Source: DASQPJ01 sp036268355 (GTDB lineage Bacteria > Actinomycetota > Actinomycetes > Sporichthyales > Sporichthyaceae). From it: a stretch of DNA of 64,000 bases. The translations under genes were made by a program, and so were the position numbers. Below the pieces are notes generated by a model that saw nothing but the letters and a program-made list of their open reading frames with translations, was not told the origin of the DNA and ran no database searches. The stretch is from positions 10,432 to 74,431 of the forward strand of contig DATAUG010000203.1 in the NCBI GenBank assembly GCA_036268355.1, in the 5' to 3' direction. Shown piece by piece: positions 35,187 to 44,582 of this stretch; the first letter of the stretch is position 1; the number at the start of each line of letters is the position of its first letter.

Positions 35187-35435
35187 TCAGACGTTGGCGG
35201 CGATGAACTTGACCGCGTCGCCGACCGTCTGCAGGTTCTTCACCTCGTCGTCGGGGATCTTGACGCCGAACCGCTCCTCGGCGGCCACGATGACCTCGAC
35301 CATCGACAGCGAGTCGATGTCCAGGTCCGCGATGAACGCCTTGTCCGGTTGGACGTCCTCGGCCGGGATGCCGACGATCTCGTTGACGATCTCGCCCAGG
35401 CCCTCGACGATCTCGGCCTCGGTCACTGCTGCCAT
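35187..35435 (-). CDS. acpP: Acyl carrier protein
   Basis: 82 acidic residues. Carries growing acyl chains on a phosphopantetheine arm attached to the serine in DLDIDSLSMVEVI (about residue 43). AGGAG lies upstream of the ATG. Located between fabH and fabF, 28 bp before fabF, as expected for the primary fatty-acid ACP. Confidence 0.97.
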   Translation of the reverse strand: MAAVTEAEIVEGLGEIVNEIVGIPAEDVQPDKAFIADLDIDSLSMVEVIVAAEERFGVKIPDDEVKNLQTVGDAVKFIAANV

Positions 35436-35499
35436 CTGCCTGTCTCCTAGTCGCTAATCGCTGATTGCTTCCGTGTTCGGAACTCTTCGGTCGCCCGGC

Positions 35500-36528
35500 C
35501 TAGGGGATGGTCACGACCTGCGCGGCGAAGCTGAGCCCCGCCCCGAAGCCGATCAGCAGGGCGAGGTCCCCGCTGCGTGCCTCCCCACGTTCCAACATTG
35601 TCTCCATCGCCAGCGGGATGGAGGCGGCCGAGGTGTTGCCGGTCTCCACGATGTCACGGGCGATCGCGACGCGTTCGGGCAGCTTCAGCGCCCGTGCCAT
35701 GGCGTCGGTGATCCGCATGTTGGCCTGGTGCGGGATGAATACGTCCAGGTCATCGAGGTCGAGCCCGGCGGCAGCCACGGCCCGCTTGGCGACCTTGGCC
35801 ATCTCGAAGGACGCCCAGCGGAAGACCTGCGGGCCGTCCATGATCATGTACGCCACCTCGCCGAGGGCGGCCTTGTCCAGCCAGTCGCCGTCCATCGCGA
35901 TGGCCGATGCCTGCGAACCGTCGGCGCCCCAGACCACCGGACCCACGCCAGGAGTCTGCGCCGGGCCGAGCAACGCGGCTCCGGCGCCGTCGCCGAAGAT
36001 GAACGCGATGCTGCGGTCGGTCGGGTCGATCAGCGGGGAGAACTTGTCCGCGCCGATCACCAGCACGTACTCGGCCGAGCCGCAGCGGATCAGGTTGTCG
36101 GCCAGGGCCACCGCGTGGCAGAACCCGGAACAGACGCTGTTCACGTCGAACGCCGAGGCCTTCACCGTCCCGAGGCGGTGCGCAACCTGCGGACCGGCGG
36201 CCGGGATCGGCTTGGTCATCGTGCAGGTCGCCACGATCACCGACCCGACCCGCTCCGGGTCGATCCCCGCGGCGGCGATGGCCTTGCCACCGGCCGCCAC
36301 CGCCATGTCGACCACGCTTTCCTCGGGCCCGGCGAACCGCCGGCTGACGATCCCGGAACGCGACCGGATCCATTCGTCGGAGGAGTCGATCTTCTGGCAG
36401 ATCTCCTCGTTGGAGACCACCCGCGCCGGGCGGTACCCCCCGATGCTGTGGAACCTCGAGTACGGGGCACCGACGGACGGCCGGATCGCACTGTGCCCAT
36501 TTGTTCCCTCGCGCAAGCGCTCGCTCAT
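35500..36528 (-). CDS. fabH: Beta-ketoacyl-ACP synthase III
   Basis: 342 residues. Starts fatty-acid synthesis by condensing acyl-CoA with malonyl-ACP; in actinomycetes it commonly accepts branched starters. The Cys is in FDVNSVCSGFCHAVA, the His in FIPHQANMRITD and the Asn in ETGNTSAASIP. The N-terminus (about 25 residues before SRFHSIGGYRPARVV) is longer than in E. coli FabH. The start ATG overlaps the fabD stop as ATGA (36525-36528), so the two are translationally coupled. Confidence 0.95.
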   Translation of the reverse strand: MSERLREGTNGHSAIRPSVGAPYSRFHSIGGYRPARVVSNEEICQKIDSSDEWIRSRSGIVSRRFAGPEESVVDMAVAAGGKAIAAAGIDPERVGSVIVATCTMTKPIPAAGPQVAHRLGTVKASAFDVNSVCSGFCHAVALADNLIRCGSAEYVLVIGADKFSPLIDPTDRSIAFIFGDGAGAALLGPAQTPGVGPVVWGADGSQASAIAMDGDWLDKAALGEVAYMIMDGPQVFRWASFEMAKVAKRAVAAAGLDLDDLDVFIPHQANMRITDAMARALKLPERVAIARDIVETGNTSAASIPLAMETMLERGEARSGDLALLIGFGAGLSFAAQVVTIP

Positions 36529-37481
36529 GAACTTGCTCCTCGGGTCAACAGCGCGTGGGCGCCGGCCAGGTCCTCGGGAGTGCGCAGCGGAACACCGGTC
36601 ACCCCACGCATGGCGCGCTTGGCCAGTCCGGTCAGCGTGCCGCCCGGGAGCAGCTCGATCATCCCGGTCACGCCGAGGTCGAGCAACGTGGCCGAGCACA
36701 GGTCCCACCGGACCGGGTTCGAAACCTGACTCACCAGCCTCGCCAGGAACACCTTTCCGGAGTCGACGACGACCCCGTCGGCGTTCGAGAGCAACTTCGC
36801 GGTGGGTTCGCCCGGGGTGATCGAGGCGGCCAGGCCGGTCAGGTGGTCGACGGCCGGCGCCATGTGATGCGTGTGGAACGCCCCGGCCACCGACAGCGGC
36901 ACCAACCGGGCCTTCTCCGGCGGGTCGGCCGCGAACGCCGCCAACTGCTCCATGGTCCCGGCCGCCACGACCTGCCCGGAGCCGTTGTCGTTGGCAGCGG
37001 TCAGGCCGTGCTCAGCAATCGTGGCCAGAACGACCTCCCGGTCGCCGCCGAGCACGGCGGTCATCCCGGTCGGTGTGGTGGCGGAGGCCGCAGCCATCGC
37101 GCGGCCACGTTCGGCGACCAGCACCATGGCCTGCTCCGGTGACAGCACCCCGGCCAGGGCGGCCGCCGTCAGCTCGCCGACGCTGTGGCCGGCGAAGACC
37201 AGTTCCGCTGCAGGCGGCTCCGCTGCCGGCAGCTCTGAAGCCGCGTCAGATCCGAGGCCGAGTTCGGTGGCCGCCGCCAGACCGGCCGCCACCAGCAGCG
37301 GCTGGGCCACGGCGGTGTCGCGGATCTGCTCCGCGTCGCCCTTGGTCCCGAACGCGATCAGATCCAACCCGCACACCGTGGCGAACCATTCCATGCGGGC
37401 GGCGAAGGCCGGGCGCTCCATCCACGGCGTCAGAAAACCGGGGGTCTGGGCGCCCTGTCCCGGCGCGAGAATCGCAAGCAC
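36525..37481 (-). CDS. fabD: Malonyl-CoA:ACP transacylase
   Basis: 318 residues. Loads malonyl units on ACP. MLAILAPGQGAQ starts the domain, the nucleophile is in FAGHSVGELTAAAL, and the catalytic His is in VAGAFHTHHM. The GTG start lies 78 bp downstream of the PucR-type regulator. First gene of the fab operon, overlapping fabH by 4 bases. Confidence 0.95.
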   Translation of the reverse strand: MLAILAPGQGAQTPGFLTPWMERPAFAARMEWFATVCGLDLIAFGTKGDAEQIRDTAVAQPLLVAAGLAAATELGLGSDAASELPAAEPPAAELVFAGHSVGELTAAALAGVLSPEQAMVLVAERGRAMAAASATTPTGMTAVLGGDREVVLATIAEHGLTAANDNGSGQVVAAGTMEQLAAFAADPPEKARLVPLSVAGAFHTHHMAPAVDHLTGLAASITPGEPTAKLLSNADGVVVDSGKVFLARLVSQVSNPVRWDLCSATLLDLGVTGMIELLPGGTLTGLAKRAMRGVTGVPLRTPEDLAGAHALLTRGASS

Positions 37482-37559
37482 CTTCCAACGATGAGCGATC
37501 GAGGCGCCGCGGCGCCGTAACGCCGGTCACCAACTTGGTGCAGGTGCTTTGTCGAGTTC

Positions 37560-38774
37560 CTACAAGGCCGGGTCGGCCGCCTCGAGTCTGCCCAGCGTGA
37601 GGGCGACACGCAGGGTGAACGCCGACCGGGAGTTCGTGGGTAGAGCTCCGGTGAGGTCGACCACACGGCGTAGTCGGTATCGGACGGTGTTCGGGTGGAC
37701 GAACAACAACCGGGCGGTGGCCTCCAACGAGCCGGCGTGTTCGAGGAAGGTCGCCACGGTGTCCAGGACGGCCGGGCCGGCGGCCACCAGCGGCCGGTAG
37801 ATGTCCTCGATCAGCGCTCGTTTGGCCAACGTGTCGCCGATGATCGCCCGCTCGGCCAACAGGTCGTCGGCCGCGACCGGCCGTGGTGCATCCGGCCAGG
37901 CCGGCGCGGCCCGCAGCCCGGCCAGCGCCGCGGCGGCCGACCGGGTGGCCGACGCCAGTTCGGGCACGGCCGGGCCGACGACGATGGGCCCGGGGCCGAA
38001 GGCCGGCGCAAGGGCCTGGCCGGCCGGCCCGGGGTCCTCGACCCCGCCGACGACCACCACGAGGCGCTCGCCCTGCACGCCGACCAGCACGTTCAGATCC
38101 GTGTGCCGGCCGATCCGGTGCACCGCCTTGGCCATGACCGCCGGGTCGTGCTCGGTGGTGCTCCCGACTATCACCGCGACCGGCCCGGGGCGCGTCCAAC
38201 CCAGCGCGGAGACACGGGAGTGCAGCGCCTCGTCCGGCTCACCGCGCAGGATCGCGTCCACCACCGCGGCCTCCAGGCGCGCGTCCCACGCCCCACGGGA
38301 CTCGGCGGCCTGCGCGTAGATCTGTGCCGCGGCGAAGGCCAGTTCCCGCGAGTAGTGCAGCAGGGCGGTCCGCAGCCAGTCCGCCTCACCGGGCGCGGCC
38401 AGCTCCTCGACGCGTCCCTCGAGCACGTCCACGGTCAGTCGGACCAGTTGGACGGTCTGCTGCAGGTTGACCGCCCGGGTCATCTCCGGCGGGGCCGCCG
38501 AGAACACCTCGACCGGCAGGCGCGCGCCGCGGTCCGGGTCGTCCAGCCAGGCGGTGAAGTTCTCCACGCCGGCCTGCACGATCAAGCCGATCCACGACCG
38601 CTGCTCCGGCGGCAACGTCCGGTACCAGAGCAGGTCGCGGTGCATCCGGTCCAGGGCGGCCGTGCAGATCAGCCCGGTCGCTTTGGTCACCCGGCGGACC
38701 GTGCGCGGGTGGTCGTGGGTCATCCGGGAGACCGCGGCCTCCGATGGACCACCGATGGCCCGGGGGCGTGCCAT
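37560..38774 (-). CDS. fasR: PucR-family transcriptional regulator of fatty-acid synthesis (FasR-like)
   Basis: 404 residues. The C-terminus has the PucR-type helix-turn-helix (TVATFLEHAGSLEATARLLFVHPNTVRYRLRR); the middle is a GGDEF-like regulatory fold. In Streptomyces coelicolor the protein in the same place, FasR, activates fabDHPF, so synteny supports the same role here. The family and location are visible; the DNA target is inferred. The ATG at 38774 has no good ribosome-binding site, suggesting a leaderless mRNA or a later start. Confidence 0.85.
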   Translation of the reverse strand: MARPRAIGGPSEAAVSRMTHDHPRTVRRVTKATGLICTAALDRMHRDLLWYRTLPPEQRSWIGLIVQAGVENFTAWLDDPDRGARLPVEVFSAAPPEMTRAVNLQQTVQLVRLTVDVLEGRVEELAAPGEADWLRTALLHYSRELAFAAAQIYAQAAESRGAWDARLEAAVVDAILRGEPDEALHSRVSALGWTRPGPVAVIVGSTTEHDPAVMAKAVHRIGRHTDLNVLVGVQGERLVVVVGGVEDPGPAGQALAPAFGPGPIVVGPAVPELASATRSAAAALAGLRAAPAWPDAPRPVAADDLLAERAIIGDTLAKRALIEDIYRPLVAAGPAVLDTVATFLEHAGSLEATARLLFVHPNTVRYRLRRVVDLTGALPTNSRSAFTLRVALTLGRLEAADPAL

Positions 38775-38821
38775 GGGTGAAGGTTAGTGTCGGGGCCGAT
38801 CGGTTGGTGAAGGAGCCGGGC

Positions 38822-39901
38822 GTGACTGACCATGTCGGTGAAGGTCAGCGGGTGGGTGACCCGCTGGCGGATCTGAGCAGGATCGCGTTCCTGCTGGAAC
38901 GGGCGCACGCTCCGACCTACCGGGTGCGCGCGTTCCGCAACGCCGCAGCGGTGATCGGGGCGCTCACCGACGACGAGGTGGCGCGCCGTGCCCGCGACGG
39001 GACGCTGGAGGAGCTGCCCGGGGTCGGGCCGAAGACCGCCGAGGCGATCAGCCAGTCGTTGGCCGGGGCGGTCCCCGACTACCTTTCAGCGCTGCTCGCC
39101 GGGGCCCCGGCGGCGGTGGCGACCGGTGGTGAGTCGCTGCGCGCGGCGCTGCGCGGCGATCTGCACACCCATTCCGACTGGTCCGACGGTGGCAGCCCGA
39201 TTGCGGAGATGGCGCGCACCGCCGCCGAGGTGATCGGGCACGAGTACACGGCGCTGACCGACCATTCGGCCCGGCTGACCGTGGCGAACGGGCTGACCGT
39301 CGACCGACTGCTTCGCCAGCTGGACGTGGTCGCCGAGCTGAATGCCGAGTTGGCCCCGTTCCGGCTGCTCACCGGCATCGAGGTCGACATCCTGGAGGAC
39401 GGCTCGTTGGACGCCGACCGCGAACTGCTGGCCCGGCTGGACGTGGTCGTCGCCAGCGTGCATTCCAAGCTGCGGATGGGCGCGGAGTCGATGACCCGGC
39501 GGATGATCGCCGCGGTGGCCGACCCGAGCGTCGACGTGCTGGGGCACTGCACCGGCCGCATCGTGGGCACCGACCCGGAGGGAAGGCGTGGCGGCCGGGG
39601 CGGGCGGCCGGAGTCGACCTTCGACGCCGAACTGGTCTTCGCGGCCTGCGCCCGGTTCGACGTGGCGGTGGAGATCAACTCCCGGCCGGAGCGTCGGGAC
39701 CCGCCCAGTCGGCTGATCGAGTTGGCGCTCGAGTTCGGCTGCCGGTTCTCGATCGACAGCGACGCGCATGCTCCGGGGCAGCTGGACTGGCAGGCGTACG
39801 GCTGCGCACGCGCGGCCGCCTGCGGCCTGACGCCCGATCAGATCGTCAACACCTGGCCGCTGGCCGACCTCCTCGCCTGGACCGGGCGGGCCTCGTCGTA
39901 G
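38822..39901 (+). CDS. PHP-domain phosphoesterase with N-terminal helix-hairpin-helix (PolX C-terminal type)
   Basis: 359 residues. Residues about 1-85 resemble the 8-kDa/HhH part of family X polymerases (RVRAFRNAAAVIG, LEELPGVGPKTAEAISQSL). The rest is a complete PHP metal site: GDLHTHSDWSDG, EYTALTDHS, TGIEVDIL, VASVHSK, LGHCTGR, EINSRPERRDP, SIDSDAHAPGQ. There is no polymerase palm domain, so it is not a full PolX. A role in nucleotide or histidinol-phosphate-like hydrolysis, or DNA end processing, is possible. GTG 38822 has GGAG upstream. Confidence 0.85.
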   Translation: MTDHVGEGQRVGDPLADLSRIAFLLERAHAPTYRVRAFRNAAAVIGALTDDEVARRARDGTLEELPGVGPKTAEAISQSLAGAVPDYLSALLAGAPAAVATGGESLRAALRGDLHTHSDWSDGGSPIAEMARTAAEVIGHEYTALTDHSARLTVANGLTVDRLLRQLDVVAELNAELAPFRLLTGIEVDILEDGSLDADRELLARLDVVVASVHSKLRMGAESMTRRMIAAVADPSVDVLGHCTGRIVGTDPEGRRGGRGGRPESTFDAELVFAACARFDVAVEINSRPERRDPPSRLIELALEFGCRFSIDSDAHAPGQLDWQAYGCARAAACGLTPDQIVNTWPLADLLAWTGRASS

Positions 39902-39902
39902 G

Positions 39903-40030
39903 GGTGACACCCCCACGGCGGGTGGTTTCCGGCGTGTCGGGCGGCCGAGGTTGTTGCTGGGGGTGTCACCCCCATGGCGGGTGGTTTCCGGCGTGTCGGG
40001 CGGCCGGGGTTGTTGCTGGGGGTGTCACCC
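39903..40030. repeat. 59-bp tandem repeat between convergent genes
   Basis: Two full units and a fragment: GGTGACACC at 39903, GGTGTCACC at 39962 and 40021. Each unit carries the self-complementary GGGGTGTCACCCC and then GGCGGGTGGTTTCCGGCGTG. The palindromes probably act as terminators for the PHP gene and the DUF1906 gene. Confidence 0.85.
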
Positions 40031-40042
40031 CTTCGGACGGGG

Positions 40043-41353
40043 TCAGGCGCAGATCGGCAGCGCTCGGGTCGCTCGCGCGCCGGCACCGAGGTTGTCCGCG
40101 TCGACCCAGAACCCGTCGGGCAGCCGCAGCCAGCCGGGTCGGGCGATGTCCCGGCAGCTGACCCAGGCCAGTGCGCCCAGCGGCAATGTCCCGCCGGCCC
40201 GATTGCCGAAACCCGGGCCCATACGCGCGACGGCGCCGGCGGGGGCGATGACCGACTGCGGGTACGCGCAGTCCGGCAGCAGTTTGGCGACGCCGGCGGC
40301 GAGTTCCTGGTCGACCAGCCAACTGCCGGCTGTGAGCTCGTCCCAGACCTGACCGTCCCGGGCCCGGATCTGGCAGACCACGTGTGCGATGCCTCCGGTG
40401 GGCAGTGAGCCGGCTCGAGGCGAGGCCAGGTTGGGCGCGTGGTGCGCCACCGGCCGCCGGCCGGTGATCTGGAACAGCGGCGCCACGGTCGCCACCGGTG
40501 CGTCCAGGTAGTCGGAGTCGATCTTCATGGTCACCCCGCCGTGGGTCTCCACATGATCGCCGCGGAACTGCTTGGCGCGTTGGTGTCCGGGCCAGCGGTT
40601 GTCGCCCACGCCGCGCCAGCCGGTCATCCGCGTCGTTCCGTCCCAGTGGCCGACCCACACGGCGTCGATCCGGGTGTAGTCCGGGGAGGCGTAGCGGGCG
40701 GCGGCGTCGGCGACGCCGGAGTTGAGGTTGCCGTACATGCCGGACAGATAGCCGTGCCGGTGCAGGCCGCTGCTCCACCCGGACAGGTATTGCCCGACGG
40801 CGCGGGCGCAGTCGGGGGCGCCGACCCGATAGCTCTCCATGTCCGCGTAGATCGCGCTGCCGGGCCGCAGCCCCAGGGCCTGGGCCGCGGACACGGCGTG
40901 GTCGGCTTCGGTGGCGCCCTGCGAACGGGCTCGCTCAACTTGGATGGGCTTCTTGCGGCTGTTGTCGCGGCAGGGCGCCTGCAGGCCCAGGTCGATCGGC
41001 AGCAGACGCCAACCCCAGGAGCTGACCCGGGCGACCCAGTCGGCGCTCAGGTTGTTCTGCTTGCAGCCCCGGTTCTCCCCGCTCAGGTAGACGCCGATCG
41101 CGCGGTACTCCGAGGAGCGCCAGGCGTCCATCGTGGCCAGCGTCGGGGTCTCGCAGGTGTCGAACGCCAGGCCCTGGAACTGCGTCACCGAGGCGCCGAG
41201 CGGGTACACCGGACCGCTGTCCGCCGCGTTGCCCCGGGCTTGCGCCGAGGGACCGATCAGCACCGCCGCCGCACCACCGACCAACAGCAACACCGCGGCG
41301 AGCAGCGTCACCGCGCGATCGCGCCGGCGCGCGCCGCAGAGGTGACCCGCCAT
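40043..41353 (-). CDS. Secreted DUF1906 (Rv2525c-like, glycoside-hydrolase-like) protein
   Basis: 436 residues. The N-terminal signal has basic RRRDR then a hydrophobic run (AVTLLAAVLLLVGGAAAVL) ending near SAQA. The catalytic-like TIM-barrel domain covers about 50-290: FDTCETPTLATMDAW, AIGVYLSG, SIYADMESY and IDAVWVGHWD place it in the Rv2525c family, thought to act on cell-wall glycans. The C-terminal 140 residues look like two small SH3-like repeats (DELTAGSWLVDQEL; GALAWVSCRDIARPGW). The acidic residues expected for catalysis are present, but activity is unproven. Confidence 0.82.
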   Translation of the reverse strand: MAGHLCGARRRDRAVTLLAAVLLLVGGAAAVLIGPSAQARGNAADSGPVYPLGASVTQFQGLAFDTCETPTLATMDAWRSSEYRAIGVYLSGENRGCKQNNLSADWVARVSSWGWRLLPIDLGLQAPCRDNSRKKPIQVERARSQGATEADHAVSAAQALGLRPGSAIYADMESYRVGAPDCARAVGQYLSGWSSGLHRHGYLSGMYGNLNSGVADAAARYASPDYTRIDAVWVGHWDGTTRMTGWRGVGDNRWPGHQRAKQFRGDHVETHGGVTMKIDSDYLDAPVATVAPLFQITGRRPVAHHAPNLASPRAGSLPTGGIAHVVCQIRARDGQVWDELTAGSWLVDQELAAGVAKLLPDCAYPQSVIAPAGAVARMGPGFGNRAGGTLPLGALAWVSCRDIARPGWLRLPDGFWVDADNLGAGARATRALPICA

Positions 41354-41546
41354 GGCGGCCTTCCGGTCGGTGGGACTGACCGGGCAAGCCTAGAGATCAA
41401 AGTTACGAATGTGACGGATGTGACTATCTGGCGCGTCCAATCAACCTCGCGCCGACCCGTAGCGTCCGGGCAAACAGTGTCCGGCCGAGCCCCGATTGCC
41501 GGACACAAGTGTGGGGAGGGGCCGGCCGGCGACCGGTGTCGGCACC

Positions 41547-44300
41547 TCAGGTGTCGCCGCCCGCCTCGGTCGCGGTGGTCGCGGTGACGTCGGTGAGGTT
41601 GTAACGGTCGAGCGCTTCGCGGATCGTCTCGCGCTTGACCTCGCCACGGCGGGCCAGTTCGGACAAGGTCTGCACCACGATCGACTCCGCGTCGACCTTG
41701 AAGTGCCGACGCAGCGCGGCGCGGGTGTCCGAGCGGCCGAAGCCGTCGGTGCCCAGGACCGAGAAGTCGTTGTGCACCCAGCGGGCGATCTGGTCCGGCA
41801 CCGCCTTCATCCAGTCGCTCACCGCGATGACCGGGCCCTGAGCGGACTCCAGAGCCTTGGCCACGAACGGAATCCGCGCAGGCTCCTCGGCGTGGAGCAG
41901 GTTGTGCACGTCGCACTCCAGCGCCTCACGGCGCAGCTCCGTCCACGAGGTGGCCGACCACACGCTCGCGGCCACGCCCCACTCCTCGGCCAGCCGTCGT
42001 TGCGCCTCCAACGCCCATTGCATGGCCGTACCGGAGGCCAGGATCTGGGCCTGTGGCGCCGTTTCCGGCAGCTGGGGGGCGACCCCGTAGCGGTACAGCC
42101 CCCGCAGGATGCCGTCGACGTCGACGTCCTCCGGCTCGGCCGGCTGCAGGTACGGCTCGTTGTAGACGGTCAGGTAGTAGAAGACGTCCTCCCCGTGCGG
42201 ATGCTCCGCCGAGCTGCCGTACATCCGGCGCAGGCCGTCCTTGACGATGTGCGCGACCTCGAAGCTCCACGCCGGGTCGTAGGCGACGCAGGCCGGGTTG
42301 GTCGAGGCGAGCAGCACCGAGTGGCCGTCCTCGTGCTGCAGGCCCTCGCCGTTGAGCGTGGTGCGCCCGGCGGTGGCACCGAGCATGAACCCGCGGCCCA
42401 GTTGGTCGGCGAATGCCCAGGCGGCGTCGCCGGTCCGCTGGAAGCCGAACATCGAGTAGAAGATGTAGACCGGGATCATGTGCTCGGCGTGGGTGGCGTA
42501 CGCGGTGCCCGCCGCGATCAGCGAACCCATCGCACCGGCCTCGCTGATGCCCTCGTGCAGGATCTGACCCTGCACCGACTCCTTGTAGGACAGCAGCATG
42601 TTGCGGTCCACCGCGTCGTAGCGCTGGCCGTGCGGCGAGTAGATCTTGGCGGTCGGGAAGATCGCGTCCAGGCCGAAGGTCCGGGCCTCGTCGGGGATGA
42701 TCGGCACGAAGCGGTGGCCGATCTCCGGGTCCTTGATCAGGTCCTTGAACAGCCGGACGAAGGCCATCGTCGTGGCCACCGTCTGCTTGCCCGACCCGCT
42801 GCGCAACTCGCTGTAGACCGGATCGCCGGGCAGCTTGATCGGCTTGGGGTGGACGACCCGGCTGGGCAGGTAGCCGCCGAGCGCGCGACGGCGGTCCTGC
42901 AGGTACTGCACCTCCTCGGAGTCCGGTCCCGGGTGGTAGTACGGCGGCAGCTTCGCCTCCAGCGCGGAGTCGGTGATCGGCAGGTGCAGCCGGTCGCGGA
43001 ACTCCGTGAGGTCGGCCTTGGTGAGCTTCTTCATCTGGTGGGTGGCGTTGCGGGCCTCGAAGCTCTTCAACGTCCAGCCCTTGATGGTGTGCGCCAGGAT
43101 CACGGTCGGCTGTCCGACGTGCTCCTGTGCGGCCTTGAACGCGGCGTAGACCTTGCGATAGTCGTGGCCGCCGCGCGACAGCTTCATCAGCTGGTCGTCG
43201 GTCAGGTGCTGCACCATCTTGCGCAGTCGGGTGTCCTTGCCGAAGAACGTCTCCCGGATGTACCCGCCGTCCTCGGTGGTGAACGTCTGGAACTGGCCGT
43301 CGGGGGTGGTGTTCATCGCGTTGACCAGCACGCCGTCGACGTCGGCGTGCAGCAGCGGGTCCCAGTCGCGGCCCCAGATCACCTTGATGACGTTCCAGCC
43401 GGCGCCGCGGAAGTAGCTCTCCAACTCCTGGATGATCTTGCCGTTGCCGCGCACCGGGCCGTCCAGCCGCTGCAGGTTGCAGTTGACCACGAAGGTCAGG
43501 TTGTCCAGCTCCTCACGGGAGGCCAGCCCGATCGCGCCGAGAGACTCCGGCTCGTCCATCTCGCCGTCGCCCAGGAACGCCCACACGTGCGAGCGCGAGG
43601 TGTCCTTGATCTGACGGTTCAACAGATAACGGTTGAACCTGGCCTGGTAGATCGCGTTGAGTGGCCCCAACCCCATCGAGACGGTGGGGAACTCCCAGAA
43701 GTTCGGCATCAGCCGGGGATGTGGGTAGGACGGCAGCCCGCCGCCCGGGTTGGTCAGCTCCTGCCGGAAACCGTCCAACTGACGCTCGGTCAGCCGGCCC
43801 TCCAGGAACGCCCGGGCGTAGATGCCCGGGGAGGCGTGGCCCTGGAAGAAGACCTGGTCTCCGGACTCGCCGCCGGTCTTGCCGCGGAAGAAGTGGTTGA
43901 ACCCGACCTCGTAGAGGCTGGCGGAGGAGGCGTAGGTGGCGATGTGCCCGCCCACGCCGACGCCCGGTCGGTTGGCCCGGGAGACCATGATCGCGGCGTT
44001 CCACCGGATGAACGCCCGGATGCGCCGCTCGATGTACTCGTCGCCGGGGAACCACGGCTCGGCCTCGGTCCCGATGGTGTTTATGAAGTCGGTGCTGCGC
44101 AGGCCGGGCACGCCCACCTGGCGTTCCCGGGCCCGTTCCAGCAGACGGAGCATCAGATATCGGGCGCGGGCCCGGCCGGCCGTGTCGACCACGGAGTCCA
44201 GTGACTGGAGCCATTCCCGGGTCTCCTCGGGATCGACGTCGGGGAGTTGGGTGGGCAGCCCGTCGCTGATCACAGAGAAACGTTCGCGTCCCGATGCCAC
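41547..44300 (-). CDS. aceE: Pyruvate dehydrogenase E1 component, homodimeric type
   Basis: 917 residues. Decarboxylates pyruvate with thiamine diphosphate and passes the acetyl group to E2. The ThDP motif runs from FLGDGEMDEPESLGAI to NLTFVVNCNLQRLDG, and HGHASPGIYARAFLEGRL and IPVYIFYSMFGFQRTGD are family hallmarks. GTG at 44300 has AAGGTAGG upstream. It stands alone without E2 nearby, as in Streptomyces and Mycobacterium, where AceE works with shared E2/E3. Divergent from DUF3052. Confidence 0.97.
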   Translation of the reverse strand: MASGRERFSVISDGLPTQLPDVDPEETREWLQSLDSVVDTAGRARARYLMLRLLERARERQVGVPGLRSTDFINTIGTEAEPWFPGDEYIERRIRAFIRWNAAIMVSRANRPGVGVGGHIATYASSASLYEVGFNHFFRGKTGGESGDQVFFQGHASPGIYARAFLEGRLTERQLDGFRQELTNPGGGLPSYPHPRLMPNFWEFPTVSMGLGPLNAIYQARFNRYLLNRQIKDTSRSHVWAFLGDGEMDEPESLGAIGLASREELDNLTFVVNCNLQRLDGPVRGNGKIIQELESYFRGAGWNVIKVIWGRDWDPLLHADVDGVLVNAMNTTPDGQFQTFTTEDGGYIRETFFGKDTRLRKMVQHLTDDQLMKLSRGGHDYRKVYAAFKAAQEHVGQPTVILAHTIKGWTLKSFEARNATHQMKKLTKADLTEFRDRLHLPITDSALEAKLPPYYHPGPDSEEVQYLQDRRRALGGYLPSRVVHPKPIKLPGDPVYSELRSGSGKQTVATTMAFVRLFKDLIKDPEIGHRFVPIIPDEARTFGLDAIFPTAKIYSPHGQRYDAVDRNMLLSYKESVQGQILHEGISEAGAMGSLIAAGTAYATHAEHMIPVYIFYSMFGFQRTGDAAWAFADQLGRGFMLGATAGRTTLNGEGLQHEDGHSVLLASTNPACVAYDPAWSFEVAHIVKDGLRRMYGSSAEHPHGEDVFYYLTVYNEPYLQPAEPEDVDVDGILRGLYRYGVAPQLPETAPQAQILASGTAMQWALEAQRRLAEEWGVAASVWSATSWTELRREALECDVHNLLHAEEPARIPFVAKALESAQGPVIAVSDWMKAVPDQIARWVHNDFSVLGTDGFGRSDTRAALRRHFKVDAESIVVQTLSELARRGEVKRETIREALDRYNLTDVTATTATEAGGDT

Positions 44301-44432
44301 GCGTGCCTACCTTCTTTCGACGTCAGCGCTTCTTCCGGCGGACCGCTGATCGAGCGGGTCCGAATGTGTGCTGTCCCTCCATCGTGGTCGGTCGCTCGCA
44401 CCGGCGCATCTCTACCGTTGGGTAGCCAGGGG

Positions 44433-44475
44433 TGTGTTCGGTCATCCCCGCGCGCGTGTGTGTTCGGTCATCCCC
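44433..44475. promoter_or_regulatory. Two 17-bp direct repeats in the aceE/DUF3052 intergenic region
   Basis: TGTGTTCGGTCATCCCC at 44433-44449 and 44459-44475, exactly repeated with a 26-bp period. They lie 133 bp from the aceE start and 107 bp from the DUF3052 start, a plausible operator for either gene. Confidence 0.5.
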
Positions 44476-44582
44476 ACTTCACACCAGGGACGCCACCTGC
44501 CCCAGGTACTTGCACTCCTGCTCCCGGCGCGGTGGACTACGGGCGTCCGCACGTGCAGGTGGCCGAGGGGGAGGGTTCTTCC

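Noticed and set aside
39903..40030. CRISPR array
   Set aside because: Two near-identical 59-bp units without spacers.
41496..44204. 902-codon plus-strand open frame opposite aceE
   Set aside because: Val/Gly/Arg/Gln-rich shadow of aceE; no family resemblance.
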